From: Eretmocerus hayati
Taxonomy: Eukaryota; Arthropoda; Insecta; Hymenoptera; Aphelinidae
Length of the DNA: 64,000 nucleotides
Assembly (NCBI GenBank): GCA_029851415.1
Contig: CM056742.1
Span: 190,073,344-190,137,343 of the forward strand
Direction: 5' to 3'
In this document: one piece after another, positions 35,701 through 45,379 of the stretch
Layout of the letters: every line of letters starts with the position of its first letter
Numbering within the stretch: position 1 is the stretch's first letter
Notes under the pieces: generated by a model
Databases searched by the model: none
Seen by the model: the letters and a program-made list of their open reading frames with translations, nothing else
Told to the model about the DNA's origin: nothing
Translations under genes and position numbers: made by a program

Positions 35701-36703
35701 TTCCACTTTACTTTGAGCAGAATATGAATTGCGAAATAGTGAATAGGAAGAGGATTGGAATGCAGTTGAGTCTTCACGATTCACAGTCCGATTTTGAAAA
35801 AACTCTCAAGGATATAATATTTCACTCGGTCTACAAGTAAGTAACTGTCCTCCTTGTTTGCTAGTTTTAAACACGGGCAAGGAATATTATTTGTATTGGT
35901 ATAAATATAACACTATTGATTTGAATTCAGAACGACACAGAGAGGGTACGTTTACAATTTTTCTGAGCGTAATTATCACACTCCTTACATTTTCACAATT
36001 GATGATCATCAATGCATGATGCATTGATTTCTCACTTATGAAAGGGATTTCAAGACTATCTTTGATATAGTCGAGTTTCTCAAACGACATCAGGTTATGC
36101 AACACCCTGATCCACTCAGCACATACAGAGCCTCGGACGATACCGTGTTTTGCCAATTATAAGGCTTACCATCTTTTGAATCCCAAAATGCACCTTACTT
36201 CCGAGATATGCCTCATTCCCGAGACCGTGTCTTATATTCAATTGAGTCAGCTGCTAGTGTCTTATACTTGCACGATGTCTCATGTTCGACGATTTTCGAA
36301 TATGTCTTGAACAAACGAGACACGGGATACTATAATACGGCATACTCGAATTTCTCAATTTTGACAATATTAATTGATTATCAGATTCGCCTTTTTTCGC
36401 CACAGGGAAAAAATTCGGGCCTTGTCTGTTTTGTTCAAAGACCGGCCTCGATCGCCTTCGGAGGAAGCAGCCTACTGGATCGAGTACATTGCTCGGCATG
36501 GCCCACATGCTCTGAGATCACCCATCGTCGACTTGCCATGGTGGCAGTTAGAGATTCTCGATATTTATGCTGTCATTCTCTTATGTTTCTTGTTGGTTCT
36601 TGCTCTTAGTATATGTTTATTGCGATTTTTTTTCATCATTTTAATACGTATGAAAAGAGCGTCCCCGTCCAAGATGAGACAATTAAAAAAAAAGTCTGAA
36701 TAA
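23724..36703 (+). CDS. UDP-glycosyltransferase (UGT), five exons, complete
   Basis: Join 23,724-24,131; 27,903-28,322; 35,316-35,547; 35,614-35,836; 36,406-36,703. All introns are GT-AG and the phases join cleanly to 526 residues plus stop, the usual length for animal UGTs. The family transfers sugar from a UDP-sugar to small lipophilic acceptors on the lumenal face of the ER. Visible: a hydrophobic signal segment (residues 5-25); the probable catalytic His39 in GPSHMGVNKQ; RGHQVDVIS just after it; FALGSM opening the sugar-donor half; the signature from WLPQQKILQHKNIKAF (346-361) through THGGANGIQEA to FEQNMN; DLPWWQ before a membrane anchor (about 480-508); and a basic tail ending KKSE, a canonical KKXX ER-retrieval signal. 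The exon 3/4 junction splits the Gln of ILQHKN across a 66-bp intron. Introns 1 and 2 are packed with inverted repeats. The acceptor substrate cannot be told from sequence. Confidence 0.93.
24310..25550. repeat. Inverted repeat in UGT intron 1
   Basis: The arms are about 24,310-24,790 and 25,083-25,550. The left block around the paired phrase gtctcgattatcg...cgttcgtgac is repeated in reverse orientation at the right with roughly 80-90% identity by eye. The spacer is about 290 bp. The minus-strand frame of 195 codons and the + frames on the right arm are mirror images of one another. They resemble no known protein, so I treat this as a noncoding foldback insertion. Confidence 0.7.
26137..26306. 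mobile_element. 170-bp MITE with 11-bp target duplication
   Basis: The direct repeat GACTTGGCTAG lies on both sides (26,126-26,136 and 26,307-26,317). The insert is an imperfect palindrome whose ends read agtccctagaagggg and, in complement, tagggtccctagaagggg. The loop is around the repeated tatacctata blocks. A 9-11 bp duplication suggests a Mutator-like element. It lies in UGT intron 1. Confidence 0.75.
26493..27170 (-). other. Two unrecognised antisense open frames in UGT intron 1
   Basis: Frames of 105 codons each occur at 26,493-26,810 and 26,853-27,170 on the minus strand. Neither shows a motif I recognise. They could be remnants of a transposon or chance frames. Confidence 0.15.
28323..29555. 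other. UGT intron 2, 5' part, nothing recognised
   Basis: AT-rich intron sequence with a short G/C-rich palindromic patch at about 29,360-29,440 (runs of G then runs of C). No gene signal. Confidence 0.5.
29560..30062. repeat. Degenerate tandem repeat flanking the intron-2 foldback
   Basis: Three loosely spaced copies of ggctagcccaggcat-like sequence occur (about 29,577, 29,716 and 29,874), with intervening ttttattacttttttattgc-type blocks (about 29,630, 29,780 and 29,935). Copies are roughly 140-160 bp apart and strongly diverged. The same two motifs recur at 38,430-38,700, beside the second tandem-arm foldback. Confidence 0.45.
30063..33740. repeat. 3.7-kb foldback with tandem 173-bp repeat arms, in UGT intron 2
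   Basis: The right arm carries a tandem array whose unit contains the core ggtaataaattctgag at 32,721, 32,894, 33,067, 33,240 and 33,413: exactly 173 bp each time. Further copies lie at 32,548, a degenerate one at about 33,586, and 33,718. The left arm has three units in the opposite orientation (core at about 30,173, 30,347 and 30,519). Inside the arrays, a unique block is also inverted (30,601 to about 31,226 with about 31,845-32,475), and its ends encode the same 76-residue translation on opposite strands. The block at 30,106-30,300 pairs best with 32,949-33,143, so the right arm holds exactly one extra 173-bp unit. Each unit includes the palindrome CACGTG. No transposase was seen. The architecture recalls Drosophila FB/Galileo foldback transposons. 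Confidence 0.85.
31365..31775. mobile_element. Palindromic MITE remnant in the loop of the intron-2 foldback
   Basis: The phrase around gaatgcaaatgaagat (about 31,383) is repeated inverted at about 31,680-31,700, and cgagctgtc near 31,493 pairs with gacagctcg near 31,576. Blocks such as gattattttttacgtc...gtgcgagct resemble the MITE at 50,779-51,563. It is probably an old relative of that element inserted in the centre of the foldback. Confidence 0.5.
34255..34620. mobile_element. Palindromic element of about 366 bp in UGT intron 2
   Basis: The left arm (34,255-34,332) and right arm (34,545-34,620) match almost exactly in inverted orientation (cggaacacggatctt with aagatccgtgttccg). Inner blocks around 34,380 and 34,455 also pair. 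There is no coding signal; the target duplication was not resolved. Confidence 0.7.
34846..35235. repeat. Inverted repeat just upstream of UGT exon 3
   Basis: The arms at about 34,846-34,940 and 35,138-35,235 are near-identical in inverted orientation (ctatctatggactatc with gatagtccatagatag; ccggtttcgga with tccgaaaccgg). The 200-bp spacer has no recognised content. The right arm ends 80 bp before the exon 3 acceptor. Confidence 0.7.
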
Positions 36704-36981
36704 TTATACCAATCTGAAAGGAAAATTTCTTAGAATGATTGCTCAGCTTGGAGATGATATAAATTATGTTGATGGAATCAAAGTTCGTAATGGCAAGATT
36801 TTCAAGTATTTTCAATCTCAGTTATTACATAAAATCGTTTATTCTTGTTTGATGTTCAATACTGTAGTTTCATTCGATCGAAAGTATCCTTTTTGATCGT
36901 CTGTGCACAAATGAATCATTTGCACACTGTTTGTCGCTTTTCATTTGCTCACAGAAGATCAAAAAACATAGTATGATACTA

Positions 36982-37753
36982 TTAACCTAGACAAAGCTGA
37001 GAATATCTCTTTCTCGGTCCCTCCAGCTCCTTCATATATGATGCAATGATGTTTGGGATGCCGAAATTCCATGCAATATCTTGTTTAGTAGAATTTGACG
37101 ATTTGAAATCTTCGATAATTTTGAATTTTTCCGCTATAGTCAGAGTACGAAGTTGTCGCTTCGATTGTGCCATTGTGGCCGTCGATGGATCACTGGCACG
37201 TTCATAATAATGGATTCGAGTCTTGCCAAACAGAAAAATTCGAGTTAGGGAGTTTTTCACTGGAAGTATAGGCGAAAATCGATAAAATTTTCGAGTTAGG
37301 GAGTTTTTGCCGGCGACATTTTTTTCGACTTAGGGGGTTTTCAGTTAACCATGTACTTTTCTCGAGTTAGGGGATTTTCCTCAAGAGCCCGGGCAATTTC
37401 TTCGAGTTAGGGAGTTTCGAATTAGAGAGTTTTTCACTCAAATTATAGGCAAAAGTCGGTAAAATTTTCGAATTAGGGAGTTTTTGCCGGCGACATTGCT
37501 TTCGACTTAGGGGGTTTTCAGTTAACCATGTACTTTTTTCGAGTTAGAGGATTTTCCTCAAGAGCCCGGGCAATTTCTTCGAGTTAGGGAATTTTTCGAG
37601 TTAGAGAGTTTTTCACTCGAATTATAGGCGAAAATCGATGAAATTTTCGAGTTAGGGAGTTTTTGCCGGCGACATTTTTTCGACTTAGGGAGTTTTCAGT
37701 GAACCATGTACTTCTTTCGAGTTAGGGAGTTTCGAGTTAGAGAGTTTCTACTG
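36982..37753 (-). mobile_element. pogo/Tigger DNA transposon remnant
   Basis: On the minus strand the element begins at 37,753 with CAGTAGAAACTCTCTAACTC, the form of Tigger-type ends, next to the target TA (37,754-37,755). About 490 bp of subterminal repeats follow: three tandem units of 177-179 bp marked by gccggcgacatt at 37,309, 37,486 and 37,665, each studded with CTCCCTAACTCGA-like motifs. Then comes a 92-codon frame (36,982-37,260) whose residues about 31-80 form a CENP-B-type DNA-binding helix-turn-helix (TLTIAEKFKIIEDFKSS, then KQDIAWNFGIP). The frame breaks off after the helix-turn-helix and the DDE catalytic domain is missing. The other terminal repeat was not found, so this is a 5' remnant. 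Confidence 0.8.
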
Positions 37754-37755
37754 TA

Positions 37756-38430
37756 TAATGTTTGAAGGACATTGTGTGCAATTTTCGTTGGTGCTCTGAC
37801 TCCATTTGATCACTGAGCGATTTTTTTTATCTTCTTTCATTAGAGCTATTACAGCCCCTTTGCACAGCAATCCAGCTTCGCATGAATGATCTGATAATAA
37901 ATGTCCCATATCTCATAATATCAAGTCACAATTTTTCGAAAATTCCATAGCGTTTGACACATTTTAATAGTGCGACTAGCGACAATTGCCTTTCCCGCCA
38001 CCGTTCGTTTTGCTAGTAAATGTTCCCAATAGGTTATCGGACCCAAAAATGCGTTTGTAGTTCAATGAAATGTTGAAATATCGTAAATTGATGTTATTGT
38101 GGATAAATTTCAGAACGTTCTTCGTGTTTATTTTTATATCGATATGTATTGCCAACTAAAGCTGAGCTATATCACAATGACCCCAAGGAATAATTTCGTG
38201 TAAATTTGCGAAAGGGTATACTCAACATGCTCTCATTATCTATCTCCAAAAAAATTCTGGTCTCCTTAGACATTTTTTGATATACTTCAGCTCATTCCGA
38301 AATTTGTTACATGTCCTTTGGGATGAGTTCAATTACGTCTCATTCTGATGGAGTGGAATTGAACTGTTTCAATTTTCCCTAAAAAAGTAATGTTAACTAG
38401 AACTCGACACGCGTGCAAGCGGGGTACCTA
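37756..38430. other. Unassigned intergenic DNA
   Basis: No gene recognised. A block at about 38,035-38,110 (ggaccc...tgtagttcaa) weakly resembles 43,590-43,660, perhaps an old shared repeat. Confidence 0.4.
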
Positions 38431-39640
38431 AAGCTAGCGAACACTAACTTACAAATCGGACCCAAACCAATTTCACTTTTCATTACTCTTTAATTGCTAA
38501 TTTATTACTAAAGGGAAACATTTATTACCGGTCATGAGCCCGAAATACGACAGTTTTCGCTAGCGGAAGCTTACGCTAGCGAACACCATAGATAAGCGAA
38601 GCTTCGAGGACGCTCAGAACTACACGGGGTTTTATCACTTTTTTATTACTCTCGAATGGTATAGTTGAGATAGCCCTAAGACCCAGACGAAACCGATGTT
38701 TGGGCCTGAGGCTGGACGAGAGCTGGAGCAGGGTAGGATGAGACCTATATGGTAGGCTGAGCTTCCTCTGTACAATAACGTGCGAAGAAGATGATTCAAT
38801 CAGATCGAGGAACCTAGGTGACGAAGGGCTGGGTGCCCTTAAGTCTCTAGAGATGATAGAGAATCAGCCAACTCGACCATGTCTTTTTGGGCCCATAACC
38901 CATTGGGCCCATGAATAGGGCCCAAAACAGCGAAGATCCTGCTTAGAGCCATTATCCGCGCAGTCAAGACTTCACTGTGCGTTGTACGAAGTTCCAATGG
39001 ACCTGGGACTGCACAGAACCTCAGATCAATCAGTCATGTATCATCAATGATGCCCAATGAATTTATTACCAGTCAGCACTCTCGGCTATGGGGCCCCAAA
39101 CAGGGCGAGATCCGGCTTTGAGCCGCTATCCGTGCAGCTAAGACGTTACTTTGTTCCAATGGACCCAAAACTCTACAGAACCTCAGATCAATTAGTCATG
39201 TACCATCAATGACGCGCAGAGCATTTATTACCACACTGACGTCTTAACTGCGCAGACAGAGGCTCAAAGCCAAATCCCGCCCTGTGTTGGGCCTCATAGC
39301 CGAGGGTGCTGACTGGTAATAAATTTTTTGGGCATCCTCGATGGTACATTAGCACTGCGTCTAGAGCTCTGTGCAGTTCTGGGTCTATTGAAACCCTCTA
39401 CAACCCACAGTGACGTCTTAACTGCGCGGATGAGGGCTCTAAGCCGGATTCTATCCGGTTTGGAGACCCATCGCCGAGAGTGCTTACTGGTAATGAATTC
39501 TCTGGGCATCTCCGATAGTACATGACCACATAATCTGGGGTTCTGTAGAGTTTCGAATCCATTGGAACTTTCCACGGCCGGCAGTGAGCTCAGCGGCTCA
39601 AAGCCGGATTCCGCCCTGTTTTGGGCCCCATACGTTCAAA
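38430..39640. repeat. Second tandem-repeat foldback of about 173-bp periodicity
   Basis: Units containing gaatttattaccagtcagc...ctcggct at 39,058 and a partner near 39,215 recur inverted as agccgaggg...ctggtaataaa at 39,299-39,324 and again, diverged, at about 39,474-39,497, 173 bp further on. Each unit also carries the phrases caaagccggat/atccggctttg and cctcagatcaat. The centre of symmetry lies at about 39,170-39,235. To the left (38,430-38,700) are ctagcg-rich and tttttattactc blocks like those beside the UGT intron-2 foldback. The shared core ggtaataaatt and unit length link the two loci. No protein is encoded. Confidence 0.65.
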
Positions 39641-40262
39641 TTTTGGTCATTGATGAAAAAGATAAAAAAATCTTTCTTATTGAAAGAACACCACTCAAAC
39701 TCAAATCTTAATAAAAAATACCTCTGTTCCAAAGATTGATCTCAAACGTATGTGATAGGAATGTATAAACTCGACAATTGGTCTTTAGATGTCAGGAAAG
39801 TTGAGATTGCGTAGGATGCAGTGATATAATTAAGTGCTAAGTTGGTTTGTTGTAGAAAAATGTGCTGAGAAAAATTCTTGTCAAAGCATGAAAGAGTTTG
39901 AGCTGAGAGAGTTATAGAAACAATCTTAGAGAGTGCGAATCTTAGAGGGGCGGAATGGGCTTATTTCTTCAAAATAAAGGCTACAGATGGTCATGAAAAT
40001 TGTAGATTATTGTACTTGATAACGTTCTAGAGAGCATCATCCGAGATAATTTAAGGAATCTAATCAAATAAGTCAATTCAATAAGAACAAAAAAGGGTAA
40101 AATATCATAAAAAGTAGCCTCAAAAGATGTCTAGAAATGATCAATTGTTTCGGTTAAAATCTGTCTAAAATGAGTGAAAGATATAATGGAAAAAGATTGA
40201 GAAATTCTGTAAAAAAAAATTTTCGATGCCTTATTCGTAAGACAAAAACCGAATCTACAAAT
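39641..40262. other. Unassigned AT-rich DNA
   Basis: Nothing recognised between the foldback and the next TIR element. Confidence 0.45.
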
Positions 40263-40263
40263 A

Positions 40264-41841
40264 GACGGCTCCCGACCAGAACGGTATAAGTCCATTTTTG
40301 GCATTTCTGGCAAATAAGCTTTAAAGTTTTCTGGCGATAGAAAATTCGGATTGTCATTTGCAGTAATCATGCTTCATTCATCGTATGATGAGTGTGTTTT
40401 TACGACTTTTTTTGCAAGGGGCGTAATAATTTTCAATTGTTTACACTTTTTACGCATTGTTTTGCACCGTAGACTTATACCGTTTTGGTCCCCAAATTTT
40501 CTCGACTTTTTTCCGGACCAGAACGGTATAAGTCCATGTTTATCTCTGAAATTGTCAACTGGGAGCTTCTATGTCTAGGTATTGTTGAAGATATTTGCTA
40601 GTGTTCATGAAACGTAATCGGTTTACATCGATGGATCTTACCAAACAGGTTCCATTTGGAGTACCACGACTCGATTATATTTTTGAGATTGCAGCCCACC
40701 GGTACGTATTCGAAGGTTTCAGTCGACACGTATCCATTCAATCAGCCTGGTTTACACGCTATAGTGTTTAGGAAGTAGTAAAGTACGGAATTTCTTCTGG
40801 AATGTCTGCTAATAAATTCAAATTCGGAGAGCATAGATTCGAGAACTCACGATTGAAATACTTCAATTCCAACGTAGAATTCGAATAAGTGATCAGAATT
40901 TTATTAACTAAGCAATCTAGAAGCTCTGACGGTGATGAAAAATATATAATAATGTGGTTCAAATTAGTTGGAGGTAGCTTAATTCGAGAAGTCTAGTATT
41001 TTTACACTCAGTATCTACCTCTATGAGAATTATTTGTAAGTAGCAGAATAATCAAACTGACAGTTGGGTAATTACGGATATTGACAGTGCAAGTTGATGA
41101 TATCCAAAATGATTCCCCGGAATGATTGTGAATAAGACATGTCTATTCGGCGATGAATAGAGGTATTATCCATCATTCACATTGCTTTTATATATAGATT
41201 ATTGAGCTTGTCTTTATCTCGGATGCAGTTACTCGGTCCTTTGAAAAGATCCTATCTCTGAAGAAATGATGAAAAATAAGAACCATACAGCTAGTTCAAG
41301 GTCGATTGCTCTATCGACTCAATTTCTTTGACCGACCTTGTAAATCCGGTCTCGTTACTGACGATGTAAGATGCCAAAAGTTCAATTTAGAGTCCCCACA
41401 AGGTCGCAATATGCTTGCGGACACCCGCAAAGTCCTGATCGAGGCTTTTACGTATGGAAGAGCGTGAAGAAGGGAGCGATGAAGTTCGAGTTGCTAACAC
41501 CTCACCGACTCGATGCAACCACCTCCACAACATAGGGCCCCTAAGTTCCAGTTTCTGGAGGCTGCTACTACTTCACGTAGCCCACAGGAGCACTAAAATG
41601 GAGGATACGAGGCGCGAGAGTGATGTTTTCGTGCTCGAGGTTGGACTTATACCGTTCTGGTCCCCAAAATAAGTCGAAACTTTTTCTCCACCAAAAACGG
41701 TTATGTCGCTTGTGATGCGTCAGAACGCATCTTTACTCCCGGAGTTGCACATACATGTTTTCGCATCTATTCTCTATCGTTTCCCGCCAAAGACTCAATT
41801 TTCACCGAAATGGACTTATACCGCTCTGGTCGGGAGCCGTC
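40264..41841. mobile_element. TIR element with a repeated 21-bp motif
   Basis: The ends are gacggctcccgaccagaacg and its near-complement (ctctggtcgggagccgtc). The motif GGACTTATACCGTTYTGGTC occurs five times: at the left end (about 40,273), twice in opposite orientations at about 40,470-40,535, at about 41,642 and at the right end (about 41,813). Repeated inverted binding-site-like motifs near both ends are typical of transposase-recognition regions. The interior has only short chance frames, so the element is non-autonomous. No clear target duplication. Confidence 0.65.
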
Positions 41842-42558
41842 CAAATATACAAAACATTAGTTCTAATCCATAAAAATACACTTCGCTACTATTCTGATCG
41901 AATTTGAAACGTGGTAATCTATGTTGTTGTAGTTTTCAAAAAAAGAAAAACAATTCTCATTGTGAAACCAATTTAAATTTTCGTCGAAAAGTCTTTTTCA
42001 AAGGGAAAAACCTTTTTCGCATAAGAGGGGAGCTGTAGCGAAGGCTCATTTTCATGAAATTAAGTAATGCATGTTCTGCTCATTATTTGACTACACAATC
42101 TATTTTACATAAAATCACTCTGACCTTATAACTCTTATATTGCTCACGTAAGAGACTTCGGTCAGAATTGTAATTTGGTTCGCATAAATTTATTTCGAGC
42201 CTTCTGTGGGCTCTCAAAACCCATATGCGTAATACCCCTACTTGACCGTAGCAGAACTGGAGAGGGCAACAAGAAGAGCCACAGCGCCGAACGGCAGTCC
42301 AGAATTGGTCCTTGTGCGAACCGCACGTATTTTGTGGACCGTTGTAACAAAAAGAAATAAACTCGGTGTTTGAAGTTTACTCGAATTTTCTAAGTTATTT
42401 CAACTCTAATAACTCGTTTCAATACAAAACTCGCGATTCTGTTTGATCAATCTCTTGATTGATCTGCGAACTCGAACTCAATCAATTCAGCTCAATTTTC
42501 AAGTATAGCGGCAAGCTAGCCGCTACAGCCAAGGACTATGGACCGTAAGGCCGCCGTT
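41842..42558. other. Unassigned intergenic DNA
   Basis: No gene or clear repeat was recognised. Confidence 0.45.
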
Positions 42559-42895
42559 GTGGCTACTTACGAATGTCCGCAAGTGAAACCGTTCCTCACA
42601 GGTTGTCTCGTGATCGCCGGAACGTTTCATACGTTTCCCCATAACAATTGTTAATCAAATAATTTTCAGCTATTTTCCCTTTGTTGATTCTCGTCCGATA
42701 GATTTACCGTTCCATCTTCCGTCCAAAAAAACTAATTTATTCATTTATTTAACGAAAAAATTCTCAAGTTCGTGGTTGCTTGAGCAACAAATAAGAAACC
42801 ATTAAAACACTATTATGAAGCCACGGAAACGTTTCGGCGATCATGAGACAACTTGTGGGAAACGGTTTCGCCTGCGGACATTCGTAAGTAGCCAT
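42559..42895. repeat. Inverted repeat of about 340 bp
   Basis: The arms at 42,559-42,629 and 42,828-42,895 pair with few mismatches (ggctacttacgaatgtccg with cggacattcgtaagtagcc). The spacer is AT-rich. Probably a MITE; target duplication not found. Confidence 0.7.
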
Positions 42896-43022
42896 ACCGG
42901 TGCCCCTTCGGTGTACAATCTCTTCGCGAACGGTTCCCTGGTCCCCATGGAAACCTTCTGGGGTACATTGCGGGAACGCATCGTCTTAAGGGGACGTCGG
43001 AGTCCTATCAATATTGTACAGT

Positions 43023-43185
43023 TACCGACATGATCGAGTTTTCGGATTTCTCGATGAATTTTTGAGATATCAAAAAACTAAAAAGTAACGCCGATTCTGT
43101 GAGCCATACAGAATCGGTATTACTTAGTAAAATCCCGATACCTCGAAAATTCATCGAGGAATCCGAAAACTCGACAATGTCGGTA
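43023..43185. mobile_element. 163-bp palindromic element
   Basis: The ends taccgacatgatcgagttt and aaactcgacaatgtcggta pair; inner arms continue with a few mismatches up to a central hairpin (gattctgtgagccatacagaatc). A small MITE-like hairpin. Confidence 0.75.
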
Positions 43186-43387
43186 TCCGACATCCTCTTA
43201 ACTGGGGAAACTTCTTGCACGTGTTGCGTATACTATTTTTTGCAACTGCGCGCGAAGTTGTGATTAAATGCACAACCGTCCATCATTTCGAAGACGAAGT
43301 TTCGGAGGGAGATCGTATTCAGAGGAATGATGTGGAATATTTTGGAACTGTGCGTAAATGAAAACTCATCAGAGCGAGAAGTTAATT

Positions 43388-43486
43388 TCTAGCTGTCTAC
43401 GTCGAAAGCGCGATTTTCGACTCGTCCTCGCTACGCGAGAACTCGTCTCTCGTCTAAAGTCGCGCTTCTGACGTAGCACAGCTAGA
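43388..43486. repeat. 99-bp hairpin
   Basis: The arms tctagctgtctacgtcgaaa and (t)ctgacgtagcacagctaga pair through CpG-rich sequence, with a second small hairpin at the centre (cgcgagaa). It lies in a segment with gtgcgtaaa-type motifs like those in the 3.0-4.7 kb insertion. Confidence 0.55.
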
Positions 43487-43679
43487 AAATGTCGTTTGCG
43501 ACTCGTGCTGCGCACTCATCACATAATATACTACTAGCGTTTTTGCCTACCTCGCTAACGCTCGTCCGGCTTGGAAGTGTCTCTGATATGGTATGGACCC
43601 CTGAAATGCTTCTGTAGTTCAACAATGTAACGTTGAGATTTCATAATACAGTGGATTCTGAAAAAATAATTTCACGCCC

Positions 43680-44275
43680 CATCCACGGCCCTAACCCCAG
43701 TCCCAGCCCCAGCCTCAGCCACAGCCCCAGTCTCAGCCTCAGCACCAACCTCAGACCAAGACCCAGCTCCAGCCCCAGCTCAGCCTTAGCTCCAGCCTCA
43801 GCCTAAGCCTTAGCTTCGGCCTCAGCCCCAGCTCCAGCCCGAGCCACAGCTTCAGCCACGCCCTATCCACAGTCCCAGCCCCAATTCCAGCCTCAGTCCC
43901 AGTCACAACCTCAGCCTCAGTCCATCCTCAGCTTCGGCCCGGCTCCAGCCCTAGCCTTAGCCTCAGCCTCAGCCCCAGCTCCAGCCCGAGCCACAGCTTC
44001 AGCCACGACCTATCCACAGCCCCAGCCCCAGTTCTAGCCACAGCTCCAGCCTCAGTCCCAGTCACAACCTCAGCCTCAGTCCATCCTCAGCTTCGGCCCG
44101 GCTCCAGCCCCAGCCTTAGCCCAGCCTCGCCCCAAGCCACAGGCCTTGCCTCATCCCTAGCCACAGGCCCAGCCTTATCCTCAGCCTCGGCCCCAGCGAA
44201 AACCTAAGCTCTTGCCTTAGTCACAGCCCCAGTCCCTGCACCAGCCTCGACCCCAGCCACAGCCCATCGATCCAA
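43680..44275. repeat. CAGCC-type low-complexity repeat with higher-order duplication
   Basis: Nearly 600 bp of imperfect hexamer-like units (cagccc, cagcct, cagtcc). A longer block containing gctccagcccgagccacag is repeated at 43,831 and 43,978, about 147 bp apart, so segmental duplication has acted on top of the short repeats. One strand is almost free of G outside the AG steps. It is not part of any recognisable gene. Confidence 0.8.
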
Positions 44276-44349
44276 AAGGAATGTTTTGACTGATTGGATC
44301 TTAGGACAACTGATCGGACCATCAAATCAACTGCCCAATCCGTACGGAT

Positions 44350-44425
44350 AAGTCAGCTCACAAACACGGACCCACCGACCCCGCCGACCCACCGGACCCC
44401 ACCGACCCACCGGACCCACTAATCC
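44350..44425. repeat. Short CCGACCCAC-type repeat
   Basis: About ten imperfect units of accgacccaccgg follow the CAGCC block. A similar ccatccaacc-type block lies at 45,390-45,460, and both are followed by a related phrase (ggacgga...ttaatta at about 44,470 and 45,500). Confidence 0.6.
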
Positions 44426-44744
44426 ACCAACAGCACCAACGATGTCACCACGATACGAGGCATCCGGACGGATAAAATCGGACAGGCGCTTAATTAATTT
44501 AATTTGTTGGAAGGATGTTGCGAAATCTACGATTATTTGCCTTATGACTCTTATCCCACTTGTGATTTGTACCTAGATAGAAAACTAATCACGAAGGATA
44601 TTTCTCTCTCCAGCAATGAATAACATGTATACCCTTATTGCCCATCTCGTTTGAGTCAGTCAATACACTAATTTCGAAATAGTTATTTACATCCAATGAT
44701 GCAATTATACTGAAATAAACAATTATTCGAATCTAATAGACAGT

Positions 44745-45375
44745 GGAACCTTGAGCGATTTTCACTAGAATTTCAATGAAAGTTTCACTGAAACTCTAGC
44801 GATTTTTACTGCAATTCCAGTGGAAATTTTTTTGAAGATGAGGTGATTTTCACTGAAATTCTAGTAAAATTGTAGTGAAATTTTCACTGATTCTTAAGTG
44901 AAATTTTCACAGATTTTTTAGTGAAATTTTTACTGAATTTTTAGTGAAATTCTCACTGATTTTTTAGTGAAATTTTGACTGGATTTTTAGTGAAATTTCC
45001 ACTGATTTTTTAGTGAAATTTCCACAAATTTTTTAGTGAAATTTCCACTGATTTTTTAGTGAAATTTTCACTGATTCTTTAGTGAAATTTTCACTGATTT
45101 TTGAGTGAATTTTCACTGAAATTTCAGTGAAATTTTCACTGATTTTTAGTGAAATTTTCACTGAAATTTTAGTGAAATTTTGACTGTTTTTTTAGTGAAC
45201 TTCCACTGGAATTTTAGTGAAATTTTTGCTGATTTTTTAGTGAAATTTTCACTGATTCTTTAGTGAAATTTTCACTGATTCTTTAGTGAAATTTTCACTG
45301 ATTCTTTAGTGAAATTTTCACTGATTTTTTTTAGTGAAATTTTCACTGGAACTTAGTGGAACGTATCACTTGAAC
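44745..45375. repeat. 22-23 bp minisatellite (AGTGAAATTTTCACTG type)
   Basis: About 25 to 28 imperfect tandem units of ttttagtgaaattttcactg occupy roughly 630 bp. Each unit contains the inverted repeat agtgaaa/tttcact, so single strands could form many small hairpins. Units are less regular at the left end and nearly uniform at 45,230-45,330, consistent with recent local expansion there. Confidence 0.9.
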
Positions 45376-45379
45376 TTTA

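Noticed and set aside
44745..45375. Regular short repeats resembling a CRISPR array
   Set aside because: The units are contiguous with no unique spacers, the context is eukaryotic, and no cas genes exist.
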